DNA of 64,000 bases from Saprospiraceae bacterium (GTDB taxonomy: Bacteria; Bacteroidota; Bacteroidia; Chitinophagales; Saprospiraceae): the NCBI GenBank assembly GCA_041392805.1, contig JAWKLJ010000001.1:3658001-3722000 (forward strand). Reading direction: 5' to 3'. Made by a program: the position numbers and the translations under genes. The notes beneath the pieces are model-generated. The model did not search any database, was not told where the DNA came from, and was given only the letters and a program-made list of their open reading frames with translations. This document shows, in pieces, positions 8,411 through 17,680 of this stretch. Every line of letters begins with the position of its first letter. Position 1 is the stretch's first letter.

Positions 8411-9580
8411 TTAAACCAGCACTTGTTTTAAGGTATCGATGAAGAGTTCCATTTCTTTCATTTTGCCCATGCTCACTCGGCAATATTGTTTACCAAAGAC
8501 CTCAAAGGCTCTTACACCAACTCCCTTGTCAAACATTTTTTCGAGGAATGGCGCACCAGACATTGCAATGGGAAAAAGAATAAAACTGGTATAAGAAGGA
8601 ATATAGTCAAACCCCATTTTTCCCAATTCTTCAAAAACGTATTCCCTCGTTTCCGTTGTCCATTTTCGCGAGTTTTCCTGGAATGTCACATCTTCCATAC
8701 TTGCCATAGCGCCTTTTAAGGAAGTAATGCTCATCCCCATATTCCCCCTCACCATCGAGCTGATTTTTTCAAGGGTTTCAGGAGTACCAACGATATAGCC
8801 AACCCGAAGGCCCGCCATCGAGTGAATTTTGGAGAAGGTTCTGGCTACAATCACATTTTTACCTTTTTTCACTAAGCCGACCATACTGGAATCATCCGAG
8901 TTGTCCAAAAATTCGAGGTAGGCTTCATCTACGAAAATAGGGGCTTTCTCCGACACCCTTTCGCAGAAATTCCAAAGGTCTTTTGCTGGTGTCAAAGAAC
9001 CAGTCGGGTTATTAGGGTTACATACATAAACCAGTTTGGTCTCTTTATCTATAGCAGCCTCCATAGCGGGCAAATCATGCGCCCAATCTTTGGTTAGCGG
9101 TACATTTTTCCATTCCGCGTTAAAAGACATGGCTGTTTTGATCAAAGACATGTAGGCCGGATCAGCAGAAACAATATTTCCGCCATGGATAAAATGAGTG
9201 ATGGCTGTTTTTTCAAGCATATCTGTAGAACCAGGTCCAAGCATAATATGCTCGGGTGTTACGCCTTCTTTTTCGGCGATCATGTCGATGAGTTTGGCCG
9301 CCGCAGTATGACCGTATCGGTTGCCCATACCTGCTGATTCCATAATGGCCAATCGCACCTTGTCGGATGGGCCATAGGGGTTTTCATTAGCCAGCAATCG
9401 CGCTTTTAGTTTGGTAATATCAGGTGCTGCAACGCTTCTTTCCCAATCCCAGGCTTTAAAGTTGGGCGCAGCCCCCTTTTCGTGTACCGCAAATGCCTTT
9501 AAACCCGGGGTGAGGGCAAAACTACTGGTCATTAAAGCAGTGGATCGCAACCAGCTTCTTCTGTCGATTTTTTTTGTCAT
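8411..9580 (-). CDS. Tat-exported PLP aminotransferase (histidinol-phosphate aminotransferase-like)
   Basis: A 389-residue class I/II aminotransferase. The N-terminus (DRRSWLRSTALMTSSFALTPG) carries a twin-arginine motif and a hydrophobic core, so it is probably exported folded with PLP by the Tat system. The catalytic core follows: LLANENPYGPS (about residue 63), VYVCNPNNPTGS (about 185), VDEAYLEF (about 217), and the PLP-lysine motif ARTFSKIHSMAGLRVGY (Lys about residue 252). The fold is closest to HisC, but the gene lies outside any his context and HisC itself is cytoplasmic, so the true substrate is unknown. Copy B of the inverted-terminus element begins 15 nt upstream of its start codon. 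Confidence 0.88.
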   Translation of the reverse strand: MTKKIDRRSWLRSTALMTSSFALTPGLKAFAVHEKGAAPNFKAWDWERSVAAPDITKLKARLLANENPYGPSDKVRLAIMESAGMGNRYGHTAAAKLIDMIAEKEGVTPEHIMLGPGSTDMLEKTAITHFIHGGNIVSADPAYMSLIKTAMSFNAEWKNVPLTKDWAHDLPAMEAAIDKETKLVYVCNPNNPTGSLTPAKDLWNFCERVSEKAPIFVDEAYLEFLDNSDDSSMVGLVKKGKNVIVARTFSKIHSMAGLRVGYIVGTPETLEKISSMVRGNMGMSITSLKGAMASMEDVTFQENSRKWTTETREYVFEELGKMGFDYIPSYTSFILFPIAMSGAPFLEKMFDKGVGVRAFEVFGKQYCRVSMGKMKEMELFIDTLKQVLV

Positions 9581-10229
9581 GATTGATTGTTAGTTCTTTA
9601 ACAAATCTCGTGATCTAAAGGCCATCATAAAAAGAAAGCAACACTTCCTTTGGTCGTTTTTGCTTTCTTTTTATGATGGCCCACAAGATTTGTCAAAGAA
9701 GGTGATTGTTTTAAGAAAAAGTGAGGGACAAGCATTACTTTGTCCCCTTACCTATTTTCAGAAATTGTGAAAAATCCTAAAATCAGTATTATTGCAATTA
9801 CCTACCCATTCGAGCTGATGGGCTCTAGTGCCTTACTTGTAAAGTATTCTAAAAGAATACCATCCTAAAGGTAAAAGCTCTTCTTCTTAATTCCACAACC
9901 ATTTTTTTCCTAAATTGACATAGCCAACAACACTAAGCATCTCCAGTTTTCATTTTTATATAAAATTAAATTTTAACATTAAAAAAAATAAAGAATAAAG
10001 AATAAAAATAAATAAAACAAACAGAATAAAAACCTGTTGGCGTTTGTGAAACATTGTCCTGTTTTGCCATGCCCATTTCAATGCCCGAGCCATTAAATCG
10101 TCTTGTTTTATCTTTAAAGAGCAACCTTAGGCTTAATGCCCGAAAAAGTCTTTATTTGAGCAAATTGATCTTTTTTTAGTATTTTTAATACGGAAGTTGT
10201 CAACTAGAACCACTAAAAGAAGAAACAAT
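9581..10229. other. 649-bp divergent intergenic region
   Basis: It holds palindromic copy B and a short hairpin at 9725..9746 (GGGACAA/TTGTCCC arms). A purine/A-rich tract lies at about 9980-10020, made of near-repeats of AAAGAATA. I see no credible gene in any frame; the rest is AT-rich spacer before the SMP-30 lipoprotein gene. Confidence 0.5.
9595..9699. repeat. palindromic element, copy B (105 bp)
   Basis: The ends are TCTTTAACAAATCTCGTG (9595..9612) and the complement of TCTTTGACAAATCTTGTG (9682..9699). Interior arms reading GGCCATCATAAAAAGAAAGC and its perfect complement add about 20 bp, so the whole could form one long hairpin with a short loop. It lies just upstream of the Tat aminotransferase start. 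Confidence 0.85.
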
Positions 10230-11270
10230 ATGAAAAAACCAACATGCTGGGCAATAATTGCCCTTTTTTCGATTTTATATGCTTGCCAATCCGCCCCAAA
10301 AGAGGATCAAACCGATACAGAAAATCCAGGCAGTACTTACCCAACTGCAGGAAAAATCGAAAAGTTGAGTGAAAAGCTGGACGCCCTTATTGCCGCGGAA
10401 AGCTTACCCGAAATACTAGCAGAGGGCTTTGATTGGACAGAAGGCCCCCTTTGGATCGCTGATAAGCAAATGTTACTTTTTTCTGATATCCCACCCAATA
10501 GTATCTACAGTTGGTCCGAAAAAGAAGGGAAAAAATTATACCTCAAGCCCTCCGGATATACCGGGACAGCACCACGCCAAGGTGAACCTGGCTCAAATGG
10601 CCTCTTACTTGATGCCGAAGGCCACTTGGTTTTGTGCCAGCATGGAGATCGGCAAATGGGGCGGATGGATGCCTCAATAGATGCCCCCGAAGCAAAATTC
10701 ATTAGCCTCGTCAATCAATACCAAGGTAAAAAACTGAACAGCCCTAATGATGCTGTATATAATAGTAAAGGTGAGTTGTTTTTCACCGACCCCCCTTATG
10801 GATTGGAGGGAAATATAAATGATCCAAAGAAAGAAATCCCTTTTCAAGGGGTGTACAAATTAACGACAACTGGCGAACTTGTTTTATTAACCGACCAAAT
10901 GAGTCGCCCTAATGGTATTGCCTTTTCTCCTGATGAAAAAACGCTCTACGTGGCGAATTCTGACCCTGAAAAAGCGATCTGGATGGCATTTGATGTCACT
11001 CCTGAGGGTATAACAAATGGAAGGGTCTTTTTTGATGCAACCAGCCTAGTTGGCGAAGAACGAAAAGGCCTACCGGATGGCTTGAAAGTGCATAAAAGTG
11101 GGCACCTTTTTGCGACAGGGCCGGGAGGGGTCTTCATCTTTTCACCAACAGGAGAACATTTAGGGACCATTTTGACCGGACAAGCTACCTCCAATTGTGC
11201 TTTTAATGAAGACCAAAGCACACTTTTTATAACAGCTGATATGTACCTGATGCGGATAGCAGTGAAATAG
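10230..11270 (+). CDS. SMP-30/gluconolactonase/LRE family lipoprotein
   Basis: A 346-residue protein. The start is placed at the ATG at 10230 (the frame extends to a TTG at 10197), because it gives a clean lipoprotein signal (MKKPTCWAIIALFSILYAC, lipobox LYAC at residues 16-19). The six-bladed propeller follows. EGFDWTEGPLW carries the metal-binding Glu, LNSPNDAVYNSKGELFFTDPPYG the conserved Asn-Asp, SRPNGIAFSPDEKTLYVAN another blade, and KGLPDGLKV the likely catalytic Asp. Members hydrolyse sugar lactones or related esters using a divalent metal. As a lipoprotein it would act in the periplasm or at the surface. It converges on the BNR protein gene with element copy C between. Confidence 0.9.
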   Translation: MKKPTCWAIIALFSILYACQSAPKEDQTDTENPGSTYPTAGKIEKLSEKLDALIAAESLPEILAEGFDWTEGPLWIADKQMLLFSDIPPNSIYSWSEKEGKKLYLKPSGYTGTAPRQGEPGSNGLLLDAEGHLVLCQHGDRQMGRMDASIDAPEAKFISLVNQYQGKKLNSPNDAVYNSKGELFFTDPPYGLEGNINDPKKEIPFQGVYKLTTTGELVLLTDQMSRPNGIAFSPDEKTLYVANSDPEKAIWMAFDVTPEGITNGRVFFDATSLVGEERKGLPDGLKVHKSGHLFATGPGGVFIFSPTGEHLGTILTGQATSNCAFNEDQSTLFITADMYLMRIAVK

Positions 11271-11286
11271 TTTCCGGTAAATCCCA

Positions 11287-11391
11287 TCTCTGACAATTTT
11301 TGTGGTCAAGGGAAAGTGAAAGACCAAAACAATCACAGGAAGCGGTGTCTTTTGCTTTCCCTTAACCAAAAAGCGCAGAAATTGTCAGAGA
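11287..11391. repeat. palindromic element, copy C (105 bp)
   Basis: The left end TCTCTGACAATTTTTGTGG (11287..11305) is identical to copy A over 18 nt. The right end contains AATTGTCAGAGA (11380..11391). The interior pairs separately through AAGGGAAAG near 11309 and CTTTCCCTT near 11355. It lies between two convergent genes, where it could also act as a bidirectional terminator. Confidence 0.85.
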
Positions 11392-11449
11392 ACCAGAAAA
11401 CCTAAACAACCTTATAGCTATTGCTGCCAAGTAATTTAGCTTTATGTAG

Positions 11450-14383
11450 CTATTCTTCGCCGCCCCCCAAAGGATCTTCTCTGACATCCAGCCATTCCTC
11501 GGCTGTATAATCGCCAGCAACAACCGTTACTTTGTAGCGACCCGCAGGCGCATCTACTGCCAGTAATTTCTTACCAAAAATTGGCCTACCACCAGCATAT
11601 CCCGAAAACTCACTGACCAACTGCGATCGAACCTCATTCACATTTGATACGTCTTCGGCCGTTGCTAACAGGCCTTTTATTTTCTCTAACAAGGCTTTTT
11701 TCTCAACATTTTTCAGTTGGCCATCTATTGTTGTTATAGCCTCGGTCAATTGGTTTTTGAGTTGCGTGACAGCAGTAGCCGTAGGTGGAAAACTAAAATT
11801 CCAATATTTGCGGTTAAGCCCTTTTTTAGCTGTTGTTTTCCAACTGGTAGACATTTTTGAAAAAGGGTCTGACACGGTTATCGCAATTGTATCTAACGCT
11901 TCATCCTTCAACCAAAATTGAATGTATCCGCCAGGGCGTGGATTCCGCCCTCTAAATTCAAAGGTAAGCTGCTTTCTTCCAGTGTTGATACGCAGCCATT
12001 TGGTCGCCTGCCTGCTTTGAAACAAATGAAGCGGCTGTGCCAAAATATCATCGTTTAACTGCCTCAGCGGACTAATGTCATCTAGTATCCAAATACTTCG
12101 CCCATGGGTACCCGCCACTAAATCGCCGTCTCTCGGATGAATAACCAGGTCATGAATAGCCACGGTAGGCATATTGGCCATCAATTCATGCCATTCTGCC
12201 CCCCTGTTGTAGGAAAAATGAACGGCTTCTTCCGTTCCCACAAAAAGCAAATTGGGATTAACGGGGTCTTCCCTGATAACATATGCACTAAAATCCGTTG
12301 GTAAATTATTTGTGATGTTTTTCCAATGTACCCCAAAGTCTTCGGTTACAAAGACATATGGTTTCATATCATCATAACGATGATTGTCAAGGGTAACATA
12401 GCATCGCCCTTCGACTACCTGAGATGGTTCGACCCTGCTGACCCAGATTCGACGATCTACACCAGGTAAATTTTTTCCCACTTCAGTCCATGAAACGCCC
12501 CCATCTTTAGTGACATGCAAAAACCCATCATCGGTACCTGCCCAAACCAAAGCATCGTTCACAGGAGATTCTGCTATCGTAATGATGGTGAAGTGATTTT
12601 CACCGCCTGTAACACTATTTGTCAAATGGCCACTTTTACTTGGGTTTCGCCATTTAGGGTCATTGCTCGTCAAGTCTGGGCTAATAATTCGCCAGTTTTC
12701 TCCCCGATCGACAGACTTAAACAAGTAATTGCCGCCAAAATAGAGGGTTCTGGGGTTGTTGGGTGAAAGCGAAAGCGGGCTACTCCAATTGAAGCGAAAT
12801 TGGGCAGGTAGTTTCGGTCTTTCCAGGTTTTCATAAAAAAACCATTGCTCTCCTGGGTAAATCGTATATACAATGTCCGTTTCCTGAAAATTTGGATCAA
12901 AATAATCAGCAAAATTTACGGTCGTTTCTGGCGTTGGCGTGATGTAGGTGTGTGCTCGAGTTTCCAGGTTGAGGCGGGTGGCAAAACCAACGTGGTTGAC
13001 AAGGTAGAGCGTTCGCCAGTCTGTTGGGTCAACATGGGCATGAAAACCATCTCCTTCTCCAACCCAGGTATTGTGCATATTGAGAATTCCACGGACTTCC
13101 CGACTATTACTGGGGCCTATCCAAAGGCCATTATCTTGTAGGCCGCCAACCACCCAATAGGGATCACGCATATCCGTCCCTATCGCATAATATTGGCCAA
13201 TCGCCATATTATTAAAAGAAAGGAAGGATTCACATCCATCAATGGTGAGTTTCAAACCTTGGTCGGTGCAATGGTACATGATCTTGTTGTCATATGGAGC
13301 GATCCAAAGATCGTGGTCATCGCCACCATCTCTTCTCCAACGAGGAACGCGAAAAGATTTCCCCCCATCTGTTGAATATTGAAAGTCTCGCGAAACAACA
13401 TAAATATTTTGCGGATCAACCGGGTCAATTTCGATTTGGCCATGGTAAAATGGTCGAACAGCATGTTTCAATAAAAAGGACCAATTTTCGCCACCGTCAT
13501 CAGAGCGATAAACACCAGAGCCAGGCACCCCATCTGGCAATTTTTCATCCGCTTCAATAGCTGCCACCATTATATCAGGGAATTTGGGCGAAATGGAAAT
13601 GTCAATCATCCCCGTTTCCCCCGTTGGTAATCCATTTTGAAGTTTTTTCCAACTTTTTCCCCCATCTATGCTCTTAAATACACCACCATGCGCTCCCCCA
13701 CTGGTATACCAATAGGGCAAGCGAAGCCTTTCATAGAATCCTGCAAATAGAATATCTGGATTTTCTGGATGCATAATGATTTCTGTACAACCTGTTTTGC
13801 CATCATTAGGCAATCCATTGGTGAGTTTTTGCCAGTTCCGTCCGCCATCGGTTGATTTAAACAAGCCTCTTTCGCCATTATATCCCCATAAATGTCCTAC
13901 GGCTGCTGCATAAACAATATCAGGGTCGGTAGGATGCAAAGCAATTTCTGCAATATGGTGGGTCGACGTCAGCCCCATGTGTTGAAAATTTTTGCCCCCA
14001 TCAATGGACTTGTAAATGCCATCTCCCCAACCGCTACTATTCCTATTTGCGGCTTCCCCTGTTCCTACCCAAATGATTTCAGGATGGTTTTGATTCAACT
14101 TGACAGACCCAATTGATCCGGCGCCATAGCGGTCAAAAATCGCTTCCCAGCTCATTCCTCCATTGGTAGACTTGAATACCCCGCCCGAAGCTGAAGCACA
14201 CAACACATGGCGATAATCTGTATTCAAGGCATCTACCGCAGCGATTCGCCCCATCATATTGGCCGGACCTATATTTCGCCAGGAAAGATCCTGAGAAAGC
14301 CCATTGTCCTGTCGCTGACTAATAAGTACCGTACTAAGAAGGAGAAACGGGTAAAGAAGCAAGTAACATCTACGCATAAACAC
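11450..14383 (-). CDS. BNR/VPS10 (sortilin-like) repeat protein, secreted
   Basis: A 977-residue protein with an N-terminal signal peptide (RRCYLLLYPFLLLSTVLIS). Residues 30-780 are filled with BNR/Asp-box repeats (STNGGMSW, SIDGGKNF, STDGGRNW, SIDGGKSW, SDDGGENW, STDGGKSF and more), giving one or two large beta-propellers as in sortilin-type 'glycosyl hydrolase' proteins of Bacteroidota. Glycosidase activity is not supported by any residue I can point to. The C-terminal 200 residues form a separate module that includes a helical stretch (about residues 860-930). There is no T9SS tail, so it may stay periplasmic or in the outer membrane. It is a single gene. Confidence 0.85.
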   Translation of the reverse strand: MFMRRCYLLLYPFLLLSTVLISQRQDNGLSQDLSWRNIGPANMMGRIAAVDALNTDYRHVLCASASGGVFKSTNGGMSWEAIFDRYGAGSIGSVKLNQNHPEIIWVGTGEAANRNSSGWGDGIYKSIDGGKNFQHMGLTSTHHIAEIALHPTDPDIVYAAAVGHLWGYNGERGLFKSTDGGRNWQKLTNGLPNDGKTGCTEIIMHPENPDILFAGFYERLRLPYWYTSGGAHGGVFKSIDGGKSWKKLQNGLPTGETGMIDISISPKFPDIMVAAIEADEKLPDGVPGSGVYRSDDGGENWSFLLKHAVRPFYHGQIEIDPVDPQNIYVVSRDFQYSTDGGKSFRVPRWRRDGGDDHDLWIAPYDNKIMYHCTDQGLKLTIDGCESFLSFNNMAIGQYYAIGTDMRDPYWVVGGLQDNGLWIGPSNSREVRGILNMHNTWVGEGDGFHAHVDPTDWRTLYLVNHVGFATRLNLETRAHTYITPTPETTVNFADYFDPNFQETDIVYTIYPGEQWFFYENLERPKLPAQFRFNWSSPLSLSPNNPRTLYFGGNYLFKSVDRGENWRIISPDLTSNDPKWRNPSKSGHLTNSVTGGENHFTIITIAESPVNDALVWAGTDDGFLHVTKDGGVSWTEVGKNLPGVDRRIWVSRVEPSQVVEGRCYVTLDNHRYDDMKPYVFVTEDFGVHWKNITNNLPTDFSAYVIREDPVNPNLLFVGTEEAVHFSYNRGAEWHELMANMPTVAIHDLVIHPRDGDLVAGTHGRSIWILDDISPLRQLNDDILAQPLHLFQSRQATKWLRINTGRKQLTFEFRGRNPRPGGYIQFWLKDEALDTIAITVSDPFSKMSTSWKTTAKKGLNRKYWNFSFPPTATAVTQLKNQLTEAITTIDGQLKNVEKKALLEKIKGLLATAEDVSNVNEVRSQLVSEFSGYAGGRPIFGKKLLAVDAPAGRYKVTVVAGDYTAEEWLDVREDPLGGGEE

Positions 14384-14487
14384 GAGTTTTGTGTTGGTTA
14401 TAAAGTTCGAGAATGATAATAAAGTATAAAGATATAAGTGATGGTAAAACTATTCCCCGATTTACACCCCTAATTTTACGGTGCCAT

Positions 14488-14527
14488 AAAAAAGGGCCAC
14501 TGTTTTTAAAAACAGCAGCCCTTTTTT
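14488..14527. terminator. bidirectional rho-independent terminator
   Basis: AAAAAAGGGC at 14488 and GCCCTTTTTT ending at 14527 flank an inner CTGTTTTTAAAAACAG stem. This makes a strong hairpin with A and T tails on both sides. It lies just below the stop of the DUF2911 gene. Confidence 0.9.
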
Positions 14528-14549
14528 ATACTACTAAAGTTTACAATCT

Positions 14550-15143
14550 TTAGCCTGCAGCGCCTACTTTAAAACTAACTTCTATCTTATCCCAACGAAG
14601 GGCTACACCCTCTGTTGTAACTTCGAATTCCATGCGCTCAACTTGTTGGTCTAGGTTTTTAGGCTTTACTTCTACGCGGAGTGCATCTTTGGATTCATCA
14701 TAATTAGTAGCTCCCCATTGTTCTGTATCCGTATTGAAGATAATCACCCATTTGTCTTCATTAGGAATAGAAAACAAAGCGTATTTACCCGCAGCCAATG
14801 TTTTTCCTTCAATGGTAACGGCTTTAGAGAACTCAATGGTAGTGGCCTCATTGGCACCTGTGCGCCAAACGGCACCATAAGCTTCTAGGCCGCCCCAAAT
14901 TTTTCGGCCTTTAACCGCTGGGCTGCTGTAATTAATGAGAATATCAGCTCCGGCTATTTGCCCACTAGCCTCTTTAGGAGGGCTTGGACGGTTCGATTTA
15001 TCTTCTGCAGGTGCCGCTTCTTCGGTTGCTGTGGCCTCCGCAGTTTCCTCCGCTCCTTCCGCTTGCTTAGATTGGTCGGTTGGCCCACAAGCCATTAAAA
15101 ATAATAATAGCAAAAATGCTAATCCACTAATGGTGTTTTTCAT
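14550..15143 (-). CDS. DUF2911 lipoprotein
   Basis: A 197-residue protein with a lipoprotein signal (ISGLAFLLLLFLMAC, Cys19). An Ala/Glu-rich acidic linker (about residues 25-50) follows, then the DUF2911 domain with its usual landmarks: SPPKEASGQI, INYSSPAVKGRKIWGGLEAYGAVWRTGANEAT, LAAGKYALFSIP and WGATNYDESKDALRVEV. The family is widespread in Bacteroidota and has no assigned function; the fold is predicted to be a small beta-sandwich. It has its own promoter (15164..15171) and a strong terminator (14488..14527), so it is an independent transcript. Confidence 0.93.
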   Translation of the reverse strand: MKNTISGLAFLLLLFLMACGPTDQSKQAEGAEETAEATATEEAAPAEDKSNRPSPPKEASGQIAGADILINYSSPAVKGRKIWGGLEAYGAVWRTGANEATTIEFSKAVTIEGKTLAAGKYALFSIPNEDKWVIIFNTDTEQWGATNYDESKDALRVEVKPKNLDQQVERMEFEVTTEGVALRWDKIEVSFKVGAAG

Positions 15144-15163
15144 GATGGTATAAATTTTGCCAG

Positions 15164-15171
15164 CAAATTTA
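15164..15171 (-). promoter_or_regulatory. -7 box for the DUF2911 gene
   Basis: On the minus strand TAAATTTG (followed by C) matches TAnnTTTG, 21 nt upstream of the start codon. That implies a leader of about 14 nt. No convincing -33 element is visible. Confidence 0.5.
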
Positions 15172-15260
15172 GGACTTTATCCTTTTTAAAAGCTATAGTA
15201 ATTCATGAAAAGGTTAAATTTTTATAAAAATACCTTCAAGGTATCCAGGGTACCTCTTAA

Positions 15261-16235
15261 TTAATTGGCATTTAATGGTCCATGTCCAAATTTTTGCTTG
15301 TAGCGACTGGGTAAGAATCCGGTATAACGTTGGAATATATCCCGAAAAGTATTTACATCCGTGTATCCGACAGCGAACATGACTTCACTGACATTGCTTT
15401 CAGATGTCTCCAAGATACGTTTAGCTTCTTCAATACGCAATCGCTGAATATAGGTCCGGGGCGTGTTTCCTGTCGCGACCTTAAACCGACGAATCAGGTT
15501 GCGACGGCTCATACTGAATTGTTTAGCCAATACATCCAGTTTTATGGTTTTTTCATAATGTTTCTCCATAAATTGCTGTACAGCTAGTATTCGCTCATCG
15601 GTATGGTTTCTCTGGTTATTAAAAATCATAAAGGGCAGCTGGGAGCTCCGGCCATAATCAATCTCTAGTTCCTTTGAAATGCGTACGGCCACCTCCTTAT
15701 TAACAAACTTCTCAACCAGATAGAGAATCAGGTTGAAGGAAGAAAAAGTGCCGCCCGAGGTATACAAACCTTCTGTATCAGTAATGATGCACTCGGGAAC
15801 CCAATCTACCTTCGGAAAAAGCTCCCTCAATTCATCGATCCAAGCCCAATGAGAAGAAGCTTCTTTTCCATCTAAAAGTCCAGTAGCTGCCAAAAAATAG
15901 GCTCCGGTACAAACGCTGCCCAATTCCACTTCGCTATTAGTCCATATCCATTTTAACCACTCAATCAGTTCTTTATTACGTTCAAGTCCTTCCTTTTGGT
16001 GGTAATTGAGCGGAGGAATAATGACTAAGTCCGTTCTATCTATATCCTTCAAATGGGTATCCACCTGCACACCATAACGCCCTAAACGAATTTCTTTCAC
16101 GGGTAAGTGACTAGCTATTTTAAGCTTGAAATTTGGACCGGCTACCATATTAGCCACATCAAAAACCATCGTTATTCCGGTGATAGCAACCGCACTCACC
16201 TCGCCTTCTGGAATGACAATAACAATATCTTTCAT
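15261..16235 (-). CDS. GlxA family transcriptional regulator (DJ-1/PfpI + AraC)
   Basis: A 324-residue regulator. The N-terminal DJ-1/PfpI-like domain (about 1-180) has the nucleophile-elbow-like segment ELGSVCTGAYFLAATGLLDG, with a Cys where the peptidase family has its nucleophile. The C-terminal AraC domain (about 225-320) has two helix-turn-helix units (LDVLAKQFSMSRRNLIRRFK and VSEVMFAVGYTDVNTFRDIFQR). GlxA-type proteins act as ligand-responsive activators; the ligand is unknown. The frame is open to a GTG at 16253, but MKDIVIVIPEG at 16235 is the natural domain start. It is divergent from the serine hydrolase gene (110 bp between starts), which is a possible target. Confidence 0.92.
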   Translation of the reverse strand: MKDIVIVIPEGEVSAVAITGITMVFDVANMVAGPNFKLKIASHLPVKEIRLGRYGVQVDTHLKDIDRTDLVIIPPLNYHQKEGLERNKELIEWLKWIWTNSEVELGSVCTGAYFLAATGLLDGKEASSHWAWIDELRELFPKVDWVPECIITDTEGLYTSGGTFSSFNLILYLVEKFVNKEVAVRISKELEIDYGRSSQLPFMIFNNQRNHTDERILAVQQFMEKHYEKTIKLDVLAKQFSMSRRNLIRRFKVATGNTPRTYIQRLRIEEAKRILETSESNVSEVMFAVGYTDVNTFRDIFQRYTGFLPSRYKQKFGHGPLNAN

Positions 16236-16345
16236 AAGTAATCTATTTGTCACATTATACGATTACACTTGGCAAAAGTGCATGATATTTCATGTTACTG
16301 TCAAGACTACCTTTACACGAATAGATCAATCCAAAATAAATCACC

Positions 16346-17566
16346 ATGAAAAGCATTTTATTCCTGTTATTATGTTTGTTCAGCAATGATGTATTCACTC
16401 AGCCCGAAACCACCGATTTTGAACGATTAGATCAACATTTGAAAACCTACATAACAGGTGAGCGATTGGCAGGTATCGCCACCTTGGTCATGAAAAATGA
16501 TACGGTTTTATACAAAAGCAACCTGGGTTGGCAAGATTTGGAAAAAAAACAACCCATCACTGATCAGACCCTTTTCCGCTTAGCCTCACTGACCAAACCT
16601 ATTGTCAGTGTTGGCATACTAAAACTTTTGGACCAGGGTAAACTTTCACTAGATGCCCCGATAAGTAAATACCTGCCTTTTTTCCAATCTCCGGTGGTAT
16701 TAGGCCAAATAAACCCTATCGAGCAGCCTATTCGCATTCATCACTTGTTGTCTCATACCAGTGGTATTACGTCTGAGCTTGCAGGAGGGGAAGTTGCCAA
16801 ACTTTATAAGGAAAGCCTTCATAAAGGGCAAACTAGCTTGGAAGCATTTATCAAAGATCTCGCCAGTTTCCCCTTGGAAGTAGCGCCAGGAACCCGCTTT
16901 CTGTATAGTTATAGCCCTGATGTATTGGGCCTTATTATCGAAAAAATTTCCGGCCAACCACTTGACCAATTTTTAAAAGAACAGGTCTTTGAGCCATTGG
17001 AAATGAATTCCACCTCCTTTAAAGTCGCACCAGAGCGTATCGACGACTTTGCCTCGATTTTCACGTACAATGAACAAAAGCAACTTGTCCTGGTCCAGCC
17101 CAATAAGGAAAGCCCATACCTAAAAGGTGTGATGCCAAGGGGGAATTCAGGGCTGGTCTCAACGGTTACGGATTACAGCCATTTTGCCCTTATGCTCCTG
17201 AATAAAGGCCAGTACAACGGTCAACAGTACCTTCAAGAGGAAACAGTGGCATTAATGGTTCGCAACCATGTTCCTACACCTGCACTTCCGATCGGTGCTG
17301 GACCTATTACCTTTAGTGGACTGGGGTTTGGTTATGGTGTGGCGGTGAGCTATGAACCCAATCCGTTGGGTACGATCCCCGGAACATACGGCTGGATCGG
17401 TGCCAGCCACACCACTTTCTGGGTGGATCCTGCAAATGGCTTATTCGGGGTACTTTTTACGCAATTCAGTGGAAAAGCGGGGGATTGCCCTATTCTGTTT
17501 GAATTCAATCCATTGGTATATCGCTGTTTGGCCATAAAGGAAAATGGCATTCCCTCTCAAGAATGA
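16346..17566 (+). CDS. serine hydrolase, beta-lactamase class C-like
   Basis: A 406-residue secreted protein with a signal peptide (KSILFLLLCLFSNDVFT). The SxxK catalytic motif is Ser81-Leu-Thr-Lys84 (LASLTKPIVS). The second motif is in the RFLYSYSPDVLGLIIEKISG segment (about residues 188-207), of the YSxSxDVLG type seen in EstB-like esterases. The HLLSHTSG segment precedes it. It is therefore more likely a periplasmic esterase or D-aminopeptidase than a true antibiotic beta-lactamase. It is a single gene divergent from the GlxA-type regulator. TACCTTTA at about 16309, one mismatch from the -7 consensus, may be its promoter. Confidence 0.9.
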   Translation: MKSILFLLLCLFSNDVFTQPETTDFERLDQHLKTYITGERLAGIATLVMKNDTVLYKSNLGWQDLEKKQPITDQTLFRLASLTKPIVSVGILKLLDQGKLSLDAPISKYLPFFQSPVVLGQINPIEQPIRIHHLLSHTSGITSELAGGEVAKLYKESLHKGQTSLEAFIKDLASFPLEVAPGTRFLYSYSPDVLGLIIEKISGQPLDQFLKEQVFEPLEMNSTSFKVAPERIDDFASIFTYNEQKQLVLVQPNKESPYLKGVMPRGNSGLVSTVTDYSHFALMLLNKGQYNGQQYLQEETVALMVRNHVPTPALPIGAGPITFSGLGFGYGVAVSYEPNPLGTIPGTYGWIGASHTTFWVDPANGLFGVLFTQFSGKAGDCPILFEFNPLVYRCLAIKENGIPSQE

Positions 17567-17680
17567 AAAAGCATACTCTCTTTTCGTCATTTAAATGACA
17601 AGATTAAAACAATAGGGGATTTTGTATTTAAGTTGGCCATGGAAGATGAATTCACGAAAATGGTCCAATCTGTATTGGCT

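Noticed and set aside
16346..17566. True antibiotic-resistance beta-lactamase
   Set aside because: The SxxK motif is present, but the YSxSxDVLG type second motif fits EstB-like esterases or peptidases better than AmpC.
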